NCBI RefSeq assembly: GCF_003362805.1
Contig: NZ_QNQT01000005.1
Span: 124,001 to 188,000, forward strand
Length of the DNA: 64,000 bases
Direction: 5' to 3'
Source of the DNA: Neobacillus piezotolerans
GTDB lineage: Bacteria; Bacillota; Bacilli; Bacillales; Cytobacillaceae
Positions 8,325 through 15,563 of this stretch are shown piece by piece; position 1 is the stretch's first letter, and every line of letters begins with the position of its first letter. The notes below the pieces were generated by a model. That model did no database searches and was not told the DNA's origin. It worked only from the letters and a program-made list of their open reading frames with translations. The translations under genes were made by a program, and so were the position numbers.

Positions 8325-9827
8325 ATGGAAGTGGTGAAGGCTGTGGACGAACAGAATCAAGTACAGGAACAGGAGCAGAACTCCGGGCTGCGGGAAAAAT
8401 CGCCGGTAATCCGGATGAAGAGGCCATATTTTATCATGCTTCTAGTCTTCCTTGTCATTTTTGCATCAGGGATTACAGCTTTTGCGCTATCGTTCGGGAA
8501 GGAAAGCCAGCCCATGGTAATTGGGGGCAGCTCCGAACGGGATGAATTTGCGAAGCTTTACAATGCCTATGATACCTTGAAAAAAGGGTATTATAAGGAC
8601 ATTGACGAGGATAAAGTCATTAATGGGGCAATCAACGGTATGATTCAATCCTTGGATGATCCTTATTCCACTTATATGGACGAAAAGGATGCGAAGGAAT
8701 TCCAGCACAGCGTGTCTTCGTCTTTTGAGGGGATTGGCGCGGAAATCCAGGAGAAAGACGGCCATATCATGATTGTGTCCCCCCTAAAAGGGTCTCCTGC
8801 GGAAAAAGCAGGGCTAAAGCCAAAGGATATCGTCATAATGGTTGACGGTAAAAGCATCCAGGGAATGACATCAACCCAGGCTGTTATGCTTATCAGAGGT
8901 GAAAAGGGAACAAAGGTCGAGCTGACCATCCAAAGGCCAGGCGTAGAAGGAACGATTAAAGTCCCAATAATCAGGGATGAAATACCAATTGAAACCGTTC
9001 ATGGGGAAATGGTTGGCGACGGTATTGCGAAAGTCCAGATTACAACTTTTTCAACCAATACATCCAAAGAACTTGTTGAAACGCTCAATAACCTGCAGGA
9101 AAAGGGAATGAAAGGCCTAATTCTTGATTTGCGCCAGAATCCCGGCGGTCTGCTTGAACAGGCTGTATCCATTTCCAGCATGTTCGTGCCAAAAGGAAAA
9201 CTTCTTTTCAAGGTTGAAGAACGGAATGGAAATATCGAGGAATACAAATCAAAAAATGAAGGCAATCCTGAATTTCCATTGGTTGTTCTCATTGACAATG
9301 GAAGTGCGAGTGCGTCTGAAATACTCGCGGGAGCGGTTAAGGAGTCCGCAGGGGTGCCTCTTGTCGGTGAAAAATCGTTTGGAAAAGGAACCGTGCAGAC
9401 TGTGCAGGATTTTCCGGACGGTTCAAACGTGAAATTTACCACTGCCAAATGGCTGACGCCAAACGGAAACTGGATCCATAAGAAAGGGATTGAGCCGGAT
9501 TATAAAGTGGCGGTGCCTGACTATTACAATTTGCCATATCTCGATCCCAAATTGGAGCTTAAAAAGGGAAGTTCTTCAAATGACGTGAAGACCGCGCAGC
9601 AGATGCTTTCAGTCCTTGGATTCGATCCAGGCAGGAAAGATGGCTTTTTTGACGAAAAGACAGAAAATGCGGTAAAAGCGTTCCAGCAGGCCAACAAGCT
9701 TCAGACAAACGGAGCTATCACTGGCAGCACAACAGAGAAAATCATTGGACAGCTTCAGGAAAAGATCATCAAGGATGATCCGCAATTGAAGAAGGCCATT
9801 GAAGTCATAAAAAAAGAAATGAAATAA
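8325..9827 (+). CDS. ctpA: Carboxy-terminal processing protease with PDZ and peptidoglycan-binding domains
   Basis: This protein of about 500 residues has a membrane anchor at 33-55, a PDZ domain (about 120-205), an S41 catalytic domain and a C-terminal PG-binding repeat (about 405-480, QQMLSVLGFDPGRKDGFFDE). The catalytic pair is seen as Ser329 in GSASASEI and Lys354 in EKSFGKGTVQ, 25 residues apart as in CtpB. It cleaves C-terminal tails of exported proteins at the membrane/wall interface. The start is uncertain: ATG 8325 has no good ribosome site, and GTG 8343 has a weak GGTGAAGG upstream. Confidence 0.9.
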   Translation: MEVVKAVDEQNQVQEQEQNSGLREKSPVIRMKRPYFIMLLVFLVIFASGITAFALSFGKESQPMVIGGSSERDEFAKLYNAYDTLKKGYYKDIDEDKVINGAINGMIQSLDDPYSTYMDEKDAKEFQHSVSSSFEGIGAEIQEKDGHIMIVSPLKGSPAEKAGLKPKDIVIMVDGKSIQGMTSTQAVMLIRGEKGTKVELTIQRPGVEGTIKVPIIRDEIPIETVHGEMVGDGIAKVQITTFSTNTSKELVETLNNLQEKGMKGLILDLRQNPGGLLEQAVSISSMFVPKGKLLFKVEERNGNIEEYKSKNEGNPEFPLVVLIDNGSASASEILAGAVKESAGVPLVGEKSFGKGTVQTVQDFPDGSNVKFTTAKWLTPNGNWIHKKGIEPDYKVAVPDYYNLPYLDPKLELKKGSSSNDVKTAQQMLSVLGFDPGRKDGFFDEKTENAVKAFQQANKLQTNGAITGSTTEKIIGQLQEKIIKDDPQLKKAIEVIKKEMK

Positions 9828-9833
9828 CCCACC

Positions 9834-9864
9834 AAGCCCGGCTTTTGATGAGCCGGGTTTTTCC
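9834..9864 (+). terminator. Terminator after ctpA
   Basis: CCCGGC and GCCGGG form a stem with loop TTTTGATGA, followed by TTTTT. Confidence 0.9.
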
Positions 9865-9891
9865 TATCAAAAAAAGCCCATAAGCCAAAGG

Positions 9892-9919
9892 TTTGTAAGT
9901 GTGGAAGAAATGCTATAAA
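9892..9919 (+). promoter_or_regulatory. Probable sigma-A promoter for the 10.0-kb gene pair
   Basis: TTTGTA at 9892-9897 and TATAAA at 9914-9919 are 16 nt apart. Transcription would start near 9926, just ahead of the structured leader. Confidence 0.45.
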
Positions 9920-9934
9920 ATGTGTGTTTAGATA

Positions 9935-9987
9935 GTTCCTCATCTGGCAAGAGGGGAAACTGCCGGCGGAAAGCCGAACAGGTGAAC
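9935..9987 (+). ncRNA. Candidate structured leader RNA (three-way junction)
   Basis: The segment can fold into a compact junction. An outer helix pairs CATCT 9941-9945 with AGGTG 9980-9984 and is extended by GTT 9935-9937 with AAC 9985-9987. Inside it are hairpin one (GGCA 9946-9949 with TGCC 9961-9964) and hairpin two (GGC 9965-9967 with GCC 9973-9975, purine loop GGAAA). It lies between a promoter and the next start codon. I cannot assign it to a known riboswitch class. Confidence 0.4.
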
Positions 9988-10015
9988 CAAGAGTTGAAAA
10001 ACGGGGTGAGAATTG

Positions 10016-10420
10016 TTGAAGCAAATCATCCATTTTGACGACCATCTAAAGAAAGAAATCCTGAAGCTTGAAGAAGTATGTGAAAATGTCTGCAGCACGG
10101 TCGAGAAGGCATATCAGCAGGATTTTGAGCGACATGGACAAAAATTGGTCCTGGAGCTGATTCGTTCAAAAAAAGGAAAAAAGCAGCCTGAAGGGGAATG
10201 CTTTGAAGATGATTATGAATCGTTCATAGAAATTGGCATAGAACAAGAAGATGATTATTTTCCAAACGGATATATCCCTTTATGGAAATGTAAAGAAGAG
10301 TGGTTCCAGAAAACGGGATATTTGACTGAAAAGGATGAAACAAAAATCATCGCGATGGTACGGGAAATGGTTAAAGAAATGCTTGACGAGCTGAATGAAA
10401 GCGGCAGTGAAGGGGACTAA
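10016..10420 (+). CDS. Conserved-looking acidic protein of unknown function
   Basis: This 134-residue soluble acidic protein contains runs such as ECFEDDYESFIEIGIEQEDD and a C-terminal amphipathic helix (KIIAMVREMVKEMLDELNES). The likely start is TTG 10016, 6 nt after GGGGTGAG; a TTG at 10013 is also in frame. It lies 1 nt upstream of the CobW gene start, so the two probably form an operon under the structured leader. I do not recognise the family. An accessory role to the GTPase is inference from context only. Confidence 0.6.
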   Translation: MKQIIHFDDHLKKEILKLEEVCENVCSTVEKAYQQDFERHGQKLVLELIRSKKGKKQPEGECFEDDYESFIEIGIEQEDDYFPNGYIPLWKCKEEWFQKTGYLTEKDETKIIAMVREMVKEMLDELNESGSEGD

Positions 10421-10421
10421 A

Positions 10422-11374
10422 ATGAAAAAACGGAAATATACATCCTTGCAGGCTTCCTGGGAAGCGGAAAGACAACGCTTTTAAAGAGGCTACTTGAGGA
10501 TGAGCGGAAAAATGGCAGAAAAGTGGCTGTGATGATGAATGAACTCGGAAAGGTTTCGATTGATTCCGATGAAGTAGGGGATGATGTTGCCTTAAAGGAA
10601 TTATTGGGTGGATGTATTTGCTGTACGATGAGCGGGCAGGTGGAGGCGCAGCTTCAAGGTTTGCTGCAGTTGGAGAAGCCTGATGCGATTTATGTTGAAA
10701 CGACTGGCGCCGCCCATCCAGTGGAAGTTCTGGATGCGGTGCTGTCTCCGCTTTTCGCAAATATGCTCCATGTGAAGGGTATTATCTCTACTGTGGATGG
10801 GAAAAGATGGCTTGACAGAGGGATGATGGGCCCGCAATTGCAGCAGCTGCTGATTGAACAGGTTCGCCATGCCGACTACCTGATTGTGAATAAAGCCAGC
10901 GATTTGTCCGACAGTGAACAGGCTGAAGTTGCCATCAGCCTGCAAGGATTGAACCCGAAAGCGAAATGCGTGCTGACTAATTATTCAAAAGTCCCCGTAA
11001 TGGATTTGCGCAGCCTGTCTCATTCAGGGCCGAAAGAGACCTCCCATCGGATGCATCTTCATACGAGCAGCCTTGGCCTATCTTCGTTCGTCCATACGTT
11101 CAAGAGCCCGGTCAAACGGGAAAATTTCGAAACTTTCCTTCGGGGGATGCCTGACACTATATACAGGATAAAAGGGTATGTGAAATTCGAAGGATCCTCC
11201 TACCCAGAATTGTTTCAGTTTTCATATGGCATGCCTTCCTATATGAAAGAGGATATGAATATGCCGCTTAACATGGTAATGATTGGCGAAAATATTGATT
11301 GGGCAAGAATTGCCGGGGAGCTTAGAGATCTGGAAGCGGGTTTTGCTTCTATTGAAAAGGGTATTGAACCTTAA
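10422..11374 (+). pseudogene. CobW/G3E-family GTPase with an apparent frameshift near the start
   Basis: From 10421 onward the frame encodes a CobW-type metal chaperone GTPase: ILAGFLGSGKTTLLKRLL (P-loop), GGCICCTM (the CxCC metal motif), the ETTGAAHP segment and VNKASDL (NKxD-like), with a CobW C-terminal domain. This frame has no start codon after the preceding stop at 10418-10420. The ATG at 10422, with AAGGGG 6-8 nt upstream, is one frame off and meets a stop after about 20 codons. One extra A in the A6 run at 10425-10430 would restore MKKTEIYILAGF. Either a real frameshift, a sequencing error, or slippage at A6 explains this. Without it, translation could only begin at GTG 10523, losing the P-loop. 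Confidence 0.75.
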
Positions 11375-11400
11375 CAATTTTTAAAAGGAGTTGTTGGTTC

Positions 11401-11577
11401 ATGCCTTGGACAAAAGAAGACTATCCGGCTTCGATGAAGAACCTTGACCCGGATGTGAGGGAAAAAGCCATCGAAATCGCGAATGCCATTCTTGAAGAAG
11501 AAAACGATGAAGGAAAAGCGATAGCGATTGGGATCGATAAGGCAAGGGAATATATTCAAAGCCATGGAAAAGATTAA
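11401..11577 (+). CDS. YdaT-like small protein
   Basis: This 58-residue protein contains MPWTKEDYPASMKNLDPDVR, then EKAIEIANAILEE and GKAIAIGIDKAREY, the pattern of small Bacillus stress-associated proteins such as YdaT. AAAGGAG at 11384-11390 is the ribosome site. It is placed after cobW with a 26-nt gap, and a strong terminator follows. The family's role is unknown. Confidence 0.7.
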   Translation: MPWTKEDYPASMKNLDPDVREKAIEIANAILEEENDEGKAIAIGIDKAREYIQSHGKD

Positions 11578-11584
11578 TCGGTAC

Positions 11585-11613
11585 GCCTCCATTCGTGTGA
11601 TGGAGGCTTTTTC
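11585..11613 (+). terminator. Terminator after the YdaT-like gene
   Basis: GCCTCCAT and ATGGAGGC form a perfect stem with loop TCGTGTG, followed by TTTTTCTTT. Confidence 0.9.
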
Positions 11614-11681
11614 TTTGAATGAATTGCATTCCCATGAGGGAAACTTTCCTTAGCAAAAAATAAAAGGAAAGGGTGGTGCTA

Positions 11682-12527
11682 ATGGATAACAGGAAAATAG
11701 TGGCTTTAGTTTTTTTAGCATTGATTCTTTTCCAACAGTCCGAACTTCCCTCGTTTGCCATGAAACAACAAGCTAAGATGGCTCCCTGGGAAAAGGCTGA
11801 TGCTATTTTTCCCAGATACTCCACCTTTACTGTCGTTGATGTGGAAACGGGCAAGAGATTCCGTGTGCAAAGGCGGGCTGGAAGCAGGCATGCCGATGTC
11901 CAGCCTTTAACGAAAAAAGATACCGCCATCATGAAGAAAATTTATAATGGAGAATGGAGCTGGAAAAGAAGGGCCATATATGCTGTCAATGGCAAGCAAA
12001 AAATTGCCGCTTCCATGAACGGGATGCCTCACGGTGCCGGAGCGCTCGAAAATAATTTTCCCGGACATTTCTGCATCCATTTTTATAAAAGTACAACACA
12101 TAAAAGAAAACAAATGGATCTTTCGCATATGCTCATGGTCTATAAGGCGGCTGGGAAGCTTGAGGGGTTGCTGGCTGATGCGGACCCGTATGATACAGTC
12201 AGCTATTACGTCGCGGGAATTAAGGAGCAGGACAACCGGATTCTAGCCTTGCTGTCCACGGAAAAAATGAACCTGAGGGACATCCTTGAAAAGGTTGAAG
12301 GAGTGAAAATGACAGGTCATGAATTGCATCCTCCAAAGGAAGGGGGAGAAGGCTTGATAGCAGTTGTACCAGTGGAAATTGAATGGCATTTAAGAGGAAA
12401 AGGCAGGCAGATTGCAAAGGCAGAGATTATCTGTTTACGCGCCTCCCCTTTTTCCCCTTGGAAAATTGATCCAATGCAATTTGTTAAAGATAACGGCTTA
12501 TTGGATGAGGAAGAGGCATTGCCATGA
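11682..12527 (+). CDS. Secreted protein of unrecognised family with conserved His/Cys motifs
   Basis: This 281-residue protein has a signal peptide (MDNRKIVALVFLALILFQQ). The mature part contains GSRHADVQPLT, WSWKRRAIYAV, SMNGMPHGAGALENNF, then FPGHFCIHF and a THKRKQMDLSH stretch. The order His...His-Gly...Cys-x-His is reminiscent of secreted hydrolase or transpeptidase active sites, including L,D-transpeptidases, but I see no diagnostic YkuD motif and make no assignment. A weak ribosome site GGTGG precedes the ATG. It is a stand-alone gene followed by a hairpin. Confidence 0.7.
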   Translation: MDNRKIVALVFLALILFQQSELPSFAMKQQAKMAPWEKADAIFPRYSTFTVVDVETGKRFRVQRRAGSRHADVQPLTKKDTAIMKKIYNGEWSWKRRAIYAVNGKQKIAASMNGMPHGAGALENNFPGHFCIHFYKSTTHKRKQMDLSHMLMVYKAAGKLEGLLADADPYDTVSYYVAGIKEQDNRILALLSTEKMNLRDILEKVEGVKMTGHELHPPKEGGEGLIAVVPVEIEWHLRGKGRQIAKAEIICLRASPFSPWKIDPMQFVKDNGLLDEEEALP

Positions 12528-12529
12528 AA

Positions 12530-12555
12530 GGGCCTGGTAAGGTAAGTCCAGGCCC
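12530..12555. terminator. Hairpin between convergent genes
   Basis: GGGCCTGG (12530-12537) and CCAGGCCC (12548-12555) are perfectly complementary. There is no T tail on either side, so termination strength is uncertain. Confidence 0.5.
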
Positions 12556-12568
12556 TGAACTAGTTCGG

Positions 12569-12814
12569 CTATATCGGCATCTGCCCGAATTTAATGAATG
12601 TTTTCTCATCCTCTATCAATCCGCAAACCCCGCACTGAATGCGGTATTCGGGTCCTGAATAAGCGATATGGTAAGGTTCCAGGCTCTCCTTTTCGTACTC
12701 GGCCCTTATTTCTCCAGTTAATGGGTCCAATTTTACTGAATGGGCCACCTGTTCAATGAGATTGAAACGGCTTCTGTTCGTTTTGCAATTTGGACATCTG
12801 TATGGGTGCGCCAT
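12569..12814 (-). CDS. Small zinc-ribbon protein
   Basis: This 81-residue protein has two Cys pairs, CPNC near residue 7 and CGVC near residue 61, forming a likely zinc ribbon, with a central segment [12 protein letters not shown] and a C-terminus [18 protein letters not shown] lies 5 nt upstream of the ATG at 12814. I recall similar proteins in many Bacillus genomes without an experimentally defined role. Confidence 0.7.
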   Translation of the reverse strand: MAHPYRCPNCKTNRSRFNLIEQVAHSVKLDPLTGEIRAEYEKESLEPYHIAYSGPEYRIQCGVCGLIEDEKTFIKFGQMPI

Positions 12815-12905
12815 AGGATCCTCCTTATAAAGTAGTTCTTCTATTTTTTGCAAACAATTCGGTAAATATGTACAATTCAAATGGATACGGACTCTTTGAT
12901 GGGAG

Positions 12906-13193
12906 ATGATTCAAATAGTGGATGAAATGGATTTTACCATGATTCTTGGCGAATACCGCAGGATCTGGAACAATCGGCTACTTGAAAAAGAAGGGGAAAG
13001 CGATGAAGCGATTTTGAAAGAGGCAATTTCAAGGGAGCTAAGGGATGAAAATTCACATCCAAGAGTAAGAAAGCCCGTGCTTTCCAAATACCACAGCGCG
13101 GTAAAAAGGATTCTAGCCACGAGTCTGCCGAAAGAATCGAAACTGGAACTTATAGCATTGCATACGGCTATGGCGGAGGAACTGGCTCAATAA
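12906..13193 (+). CDS. Small helical protein of unknown function
   Basis: This protein of up to 95 residues is rich in charged helices ([36 protein letters not shown]). The start is unclear: ATG 12906 follows GGGAG too closely, while GTG 12918 is about 12 nt from it. It is divergent from the zinc-ribbon gene and followed by a hairpin. No family recognised. Confidence 0.5.
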   Translation: MIQIVDEMDFTMILGEYRRIWNNRLLEKEGESDEAILKEAISRELRDENSHPRVRKPVLSKYHSAVKRILATSLPKESKLELIALHTAMAEELAQ

Positions 13194-13203
13194 AAGGCAA
13201 AAA

Positions 13204-13228
13204 CCGTACAGCGGGAAATAGTGTACGG
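13204..13228. terminator. Hairpin shared by convergent genes
   Basis: CCGTACA and TGTACGG pair around a short loop. Flanking AAAACC/GGTTTT extends the stem and gives T residues for both directions. Confidence 0.6.
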
Positions 13229-13237
13229 ATGCCGGTT

Positions 13238-13693
13238 TTAAATGAGATTGATTTCTGACAATTGGACATCAATTGCCCGAATTAGCTTTATTTCTAAAAT
13301 GCCATCCCGTACACTGGCTGTGGCCCCCTTCTTTTTGACAACAGCCGGGAGATCGTAGGACAGCTTTTCTCCCTGTCCTGGGAGATTTTCAATAATAAGT
13401 TGATTCGAAGTATGATATAGGCGGATATTTTCCTCATTCCCTTCCGATATGGGCAATCTTGCATACACATAATCATGCGTCACAAAAATGGATGCCTGGC
13501 TTTGCGTGGAAGCAGCTGGAACGGTAGTCTGCCCGTCGGGTTCTTCCCGTGAAAAATGAAAAGCATTTTCTGTCCCTTTTGGCAGATACGCTTCAATAGC
13601 ATCCCGAATATATTTTTCGATCGCGTCAGGTTTCATGTCCTTCATCATTGTAGACATCTCTTTTTTAAATGGAAATGAGCCCCAGGGGAACAT
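13238..13693 (-). CDS. GerT-like / Hsp20-fold spore protein
   Basis: This 151-residue protein begins MFPWGSFPFKKEMSTMMKDM, then KPDAIEKYIRDAIEAY. The C-terminal half (HDYVYARLPIS, NQLIIENLPG, VRDGILEIKLI) reads as an alpha-crystallin/Hsp20-like sandwich. This plan matches the GerT/CotP-type proteins of Bacillus spore coats, which influence germination. The start is 13693, preceded by AAAGGATGG; the upstream ATG at 13702 overlaps that site. The exact ortholog is not certain. Confidence 0.6.
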   Translation of the reverse strand: MFPWGSFPFKKEMSTMMKDMKPDAIEKYIRDAIEAYLPKGTENAFHFSREEPDGQTTVPAASTQSQASIFVTHDYVYARLPISEGNEENIRLYHTSNQLIIENLPGQGEKLSYDLPAVVKKKGATASVRDGILEIKLIRAIDVQLSEINLI

Positions 13694-13841
13694 GCAAACC
13701 ATCCTTTCTTTCTGAACGGGCTTAACAGATGCAATTATGCACTATCATACTATGAAGAAAGCGCCCAAAGGTTCGAGATGCTTACATACCAGGGGCGTTT
13801 ACTAAAAGACAGAAAACACGAAATAAATGGAGGGGGTTTTG

Positions 13842-14618
13842 ATGGTTAATAGGACGGCCCTCATTACCGGGGGGGCAGCGGGCTTAGGAAAAAAAACCGC
13901 CATCCATCTTGCGGAAAAAGGCTATAATTTGGCGATTAATTATCGGACAAGCAACAGGGAGGCTGAATCCCTGGCCGACTATATTTCCAGTGCCTTTGGA
14001 ACAAAAATTATACTTGCGCAGGGGGATGTTTCGGTAAGGGAAGATTGTGAAGCCGTAGTATCTAGGGTGCTTGGTGAGTTACCCTCTATTGATATCTTGA
14101 TTCATAACGCTGGCCCTTTCATTCATGACAGGAAAAGAATGACCGACTACTCATTTGATGAATGGAATGCCATTGTAGCTGGCAACCTCTCATCCGCTTT
14201 TTATTTATCAAAACTCCTGTTGCCTCAGATGAGGGAAAATGGATGGGGAAGAATCATCGCATTGGGGTTTGACAGGGTCGAAACTGCGCCTGGATGGATA
14301 TACCGTTCGGCGTTCGCGGCCGCAAAAACGGGGCTTGCCTCCTTGACTAGGACAATAGCACTTGAAGAAGCTTCAAACGGGATTACGGCAAACATGGTGT
14401 GCCCGGGGGATATTACTGCCGAATGGAAGGAAAAAGGCATTGATGAAGCCGCCCGCAGCAAGGGAGCAAACGCTCCTGTCGGAAGGAATGGCACAGGGGA
14501 GGATATCGCGAGGGTAATCGGATTCCTCGCGGATGAAAAATCCGATTTTATCACCGGGAGCATCATTCCGATAACGGGCGGATTGGACGTGCTTGGTAAA
14601 ATTCAAAGGATTGAATGA
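13842..14618 (+). CDS. Short-chain dehydrogenase/reductase with Phe at the catalytic Tyr position
   Basis: This 258-residue Rossmann-fold SDR has TGGAAGLG as the nucleotide-binding turn, NAG in the fourth strand region and a C-terminal NMVCPGDI. At the active site the usual Tyr-x-x-x-Lys reads F-A-A-A-K (IYRSAFAAAKTG), with a Tyr five residues before that Phe, and the usual Ser region reads ALGFDRVETAPG. Either the nearby Tyr substitutes or the enzyme is not a standard reductase. GGAGGGGG lies 5 nt before the ATG. It is monocistronic with a strong terminator. Confidence 0.85.
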   Translation: MVNRTALITGGAAGLGKKTAIHLAEKGYNLAINYRTSNREAESLADYISSAFGTKIILAQGDVSVREDCEAVVSRVLGELPSIDILIHNAGPFIHDRKRMTDYSFDEWNAIVAGNLSSAFYLSKLLLPQMRENGWGRIIALGFDRVETAPGWIYRSAFAAAKTGLASLTRTIALEEASNGITANMVCPGDITAEWKEKGIDEAARSKGANAPVGRNGTGEDIARVIGFLADEKSDFITGSIIPITGGLDVLGKIQRIE

Positions 14619-14667
14619 CGTGAACAACTAGTATTCACGATAATAATATTATGTTAACAATTCACAA

Positions 14668-14702
14668 AAAACCAAACCGCCGAGTATGGCGGTTTGGTTT
14701 TT
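14668..14702. terminator. Bidirectional terminator
   Basis: AAAACCAAACCGCC and GGCGGTTTGGTTTTT form a long perfect stem between convergent genes. Confidence 0.9.
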
Positions 14703-15262
14703 CATGCTTCCAGAAGCGTGTTTTCCTCCTGGGCAGATTGGTTGTTTCGGAGTAAATGAAATGTATACTGGTCCTTTGGCACTTCGTATAAATCGAAAAT
14801 ATTCCCTTCGGAGTTCAGCTGCTCGTACAGCGTAGGCCTTGTTTCGTTCGCCTTGACCGCGTAGGGGAGTTTTTCAGCCGCTTTAATGGAACGGACATTC
14901 GCTTTCCGGATTCGCATAAAAACAGTTTCAATCCCCAGCTCGTAAAAAGCTTCTTGGAAAAAAGCTTCTTTTGCGAGGGAATTATATCCCATGCCGTGAT
15001 AAGGCTTGCCAAGCCAGGTTCCAAGAAAACCTGCGTTCGATTCAATATCGAATAGGGAAATGGTCCCGATTGGCGTTCCCCATTCGTCAAGAATTGTACG
15101 GGAAATGATTTCTCCCCGCTCCTCCGCTTCAATTGTTTGTTTGGTTAAAAAAAGGAACTCTTCATAAGAATCCGCTTTATGGCGGACAAACGGAAACACG
15201 TCGGGATGGGTGATAAGGCTGTATAGTGCATGGCAATCGTTCAGATCGCGTTTTTTCAACAT
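14702..15262 (-). CDS. GNAT-family N-acetyltransferase (RimJ/RimL-like)
   Basis: This 186-residue protein carries the GNAT core: PIGTISLFDIESNAGFLGTW and GKPYHGMGYNSLAKEAF (acetyl-CoA loop variant), then IRKANVRSIKAAEKL. It would transfer acetyl to an amine, perhaps on a protein or aminoacyl group; the substrate is unknown. The ATG at 15262 has GGAGGG 7 nt upstream. That ribosome site is partly buried in a hairpin (15269-15284), and a tRNA-like element lies further upstream, suggesting control at the RNA level. Confidence 0.85.
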   Translation of the reverse strand: MLKKRDLNDCHALYSLITHPDVFPFVRHKADSYEEFLFLTKQTIEAEERGEIISRTILDEWGTPIGTISLFDIESNAGFLGTWLGKPYHGMGYNSLAKEAFFQEAFYELGIETVFMRIRKANVRSIKAAEKLPYAVKANETRPTLYEQLNSEGNIFDLYEVPKDQYTFHLLRNNQSAQEENTLLEA

Positions 15263-15268
15263 AGGGAT

Positions 15269-15284
15269 GCCCTCCAATCAGGGC
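15269..15284 (-). promoter_or_regulatory. Hairpin overlapping the GNAT ribosome-binding site
   Basis: On the minus strand GCCCT (15284-15280) pairs with AGGGC (15273-15269), enclosing GATTGG. The AGGG of the GGAGGG ribosome site lies in the stem, so folding would reduce initiation. Confidence 0.45.
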
Positions 15285-15309
15285 AGACGGGTCCCATGGA
15301 TCGGAACCT

Positions 15310-15354
15310 CCACCCTCGAAATTTTTTTAAGTTGCGAAAAAAATTTCGGGGTGG
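15310..15354 (-). promoter_or_regulatory. Long inverted repeat in the GNAT leader, alternative to the tRNA-like fold
   Basis: CCACCCTCGAAATTTTTTT (15310-15328) and AAAAAAATTTCGGGGTGG (15337-15354) are complementary with one bulge and one G-T pair, loop of 8 nt. The right arm is the same sequence that forms part of the T-arm and the 3' acceptor strand of the tRNA-like element, so the two folds exclude each other. Confidence 0.55.
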
Positions 15355-15410
15355 GAATCGAACCCACTAGGACCAGTTTAACTGGTGGCGCACCATTTGC
15401 CTTCCCAATG
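15343..15410 (-). ncRNA. Degenerate tRNA-like element (68 nt)
   Basis: Read on the minus strand: a perfect T-arm GTGGG-TTCGATT-CCCAC; an anticodon-like arm ACCA-GTTAAAC-TGGT (UAA at positions 34-36, U33 present); a 3-bp D-arm GGC-AAATGGTGC-GCC; and a partly paired acceptor (TTGGG with CCCGA, outer two pairs mismatched). It is about 5 nt shorter than a normal tRNA, lacks the long variable arm expected of tRNA-Leu, and has no encoded CCA. It may be a tRNA pseudogene, a tRNA-like small RNA (Bacillus cereus tRNA-Other is a precedent), or a leader element of the GNAT gene. Confidence 0.5.
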
Positions 15411-15563
15411 CTCAATATTTATAATGTTGGCTGCCATGATGACAGGAAAATTCAGTTTAACACAGGTAAAAGAGTTTTTACTAGAGTATAATACAAAAAA
15501 AAAATTAAAAAAGAAATAGGTTTTTTGGAGGAAAATTAATTTGTTTTCCGATAAATTTCAACA

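Noticed and set aside
9935-9987. Cobalamin riboswitch in front of the CobW operon
   Set aside because: Purine-rich loops are superficially similar, but the B12-box (GCCACTG-type) core is absent and the element is too small.
10523-11374. CobW protein starting at GTG 10523
   Set aside because: This start would remove the conserved P-loop; the upstream frame is clearly coding, so a frameshift is the better explanation.
15210-15491. Plus-strand open frame reading through the tRNA-like element (GVGIEPTRTSLTGG)
   Set aside because: Typical spurious translation of a tRNA-like sequence; no ribosome site, and it is antisense to the GNAT gene leader.
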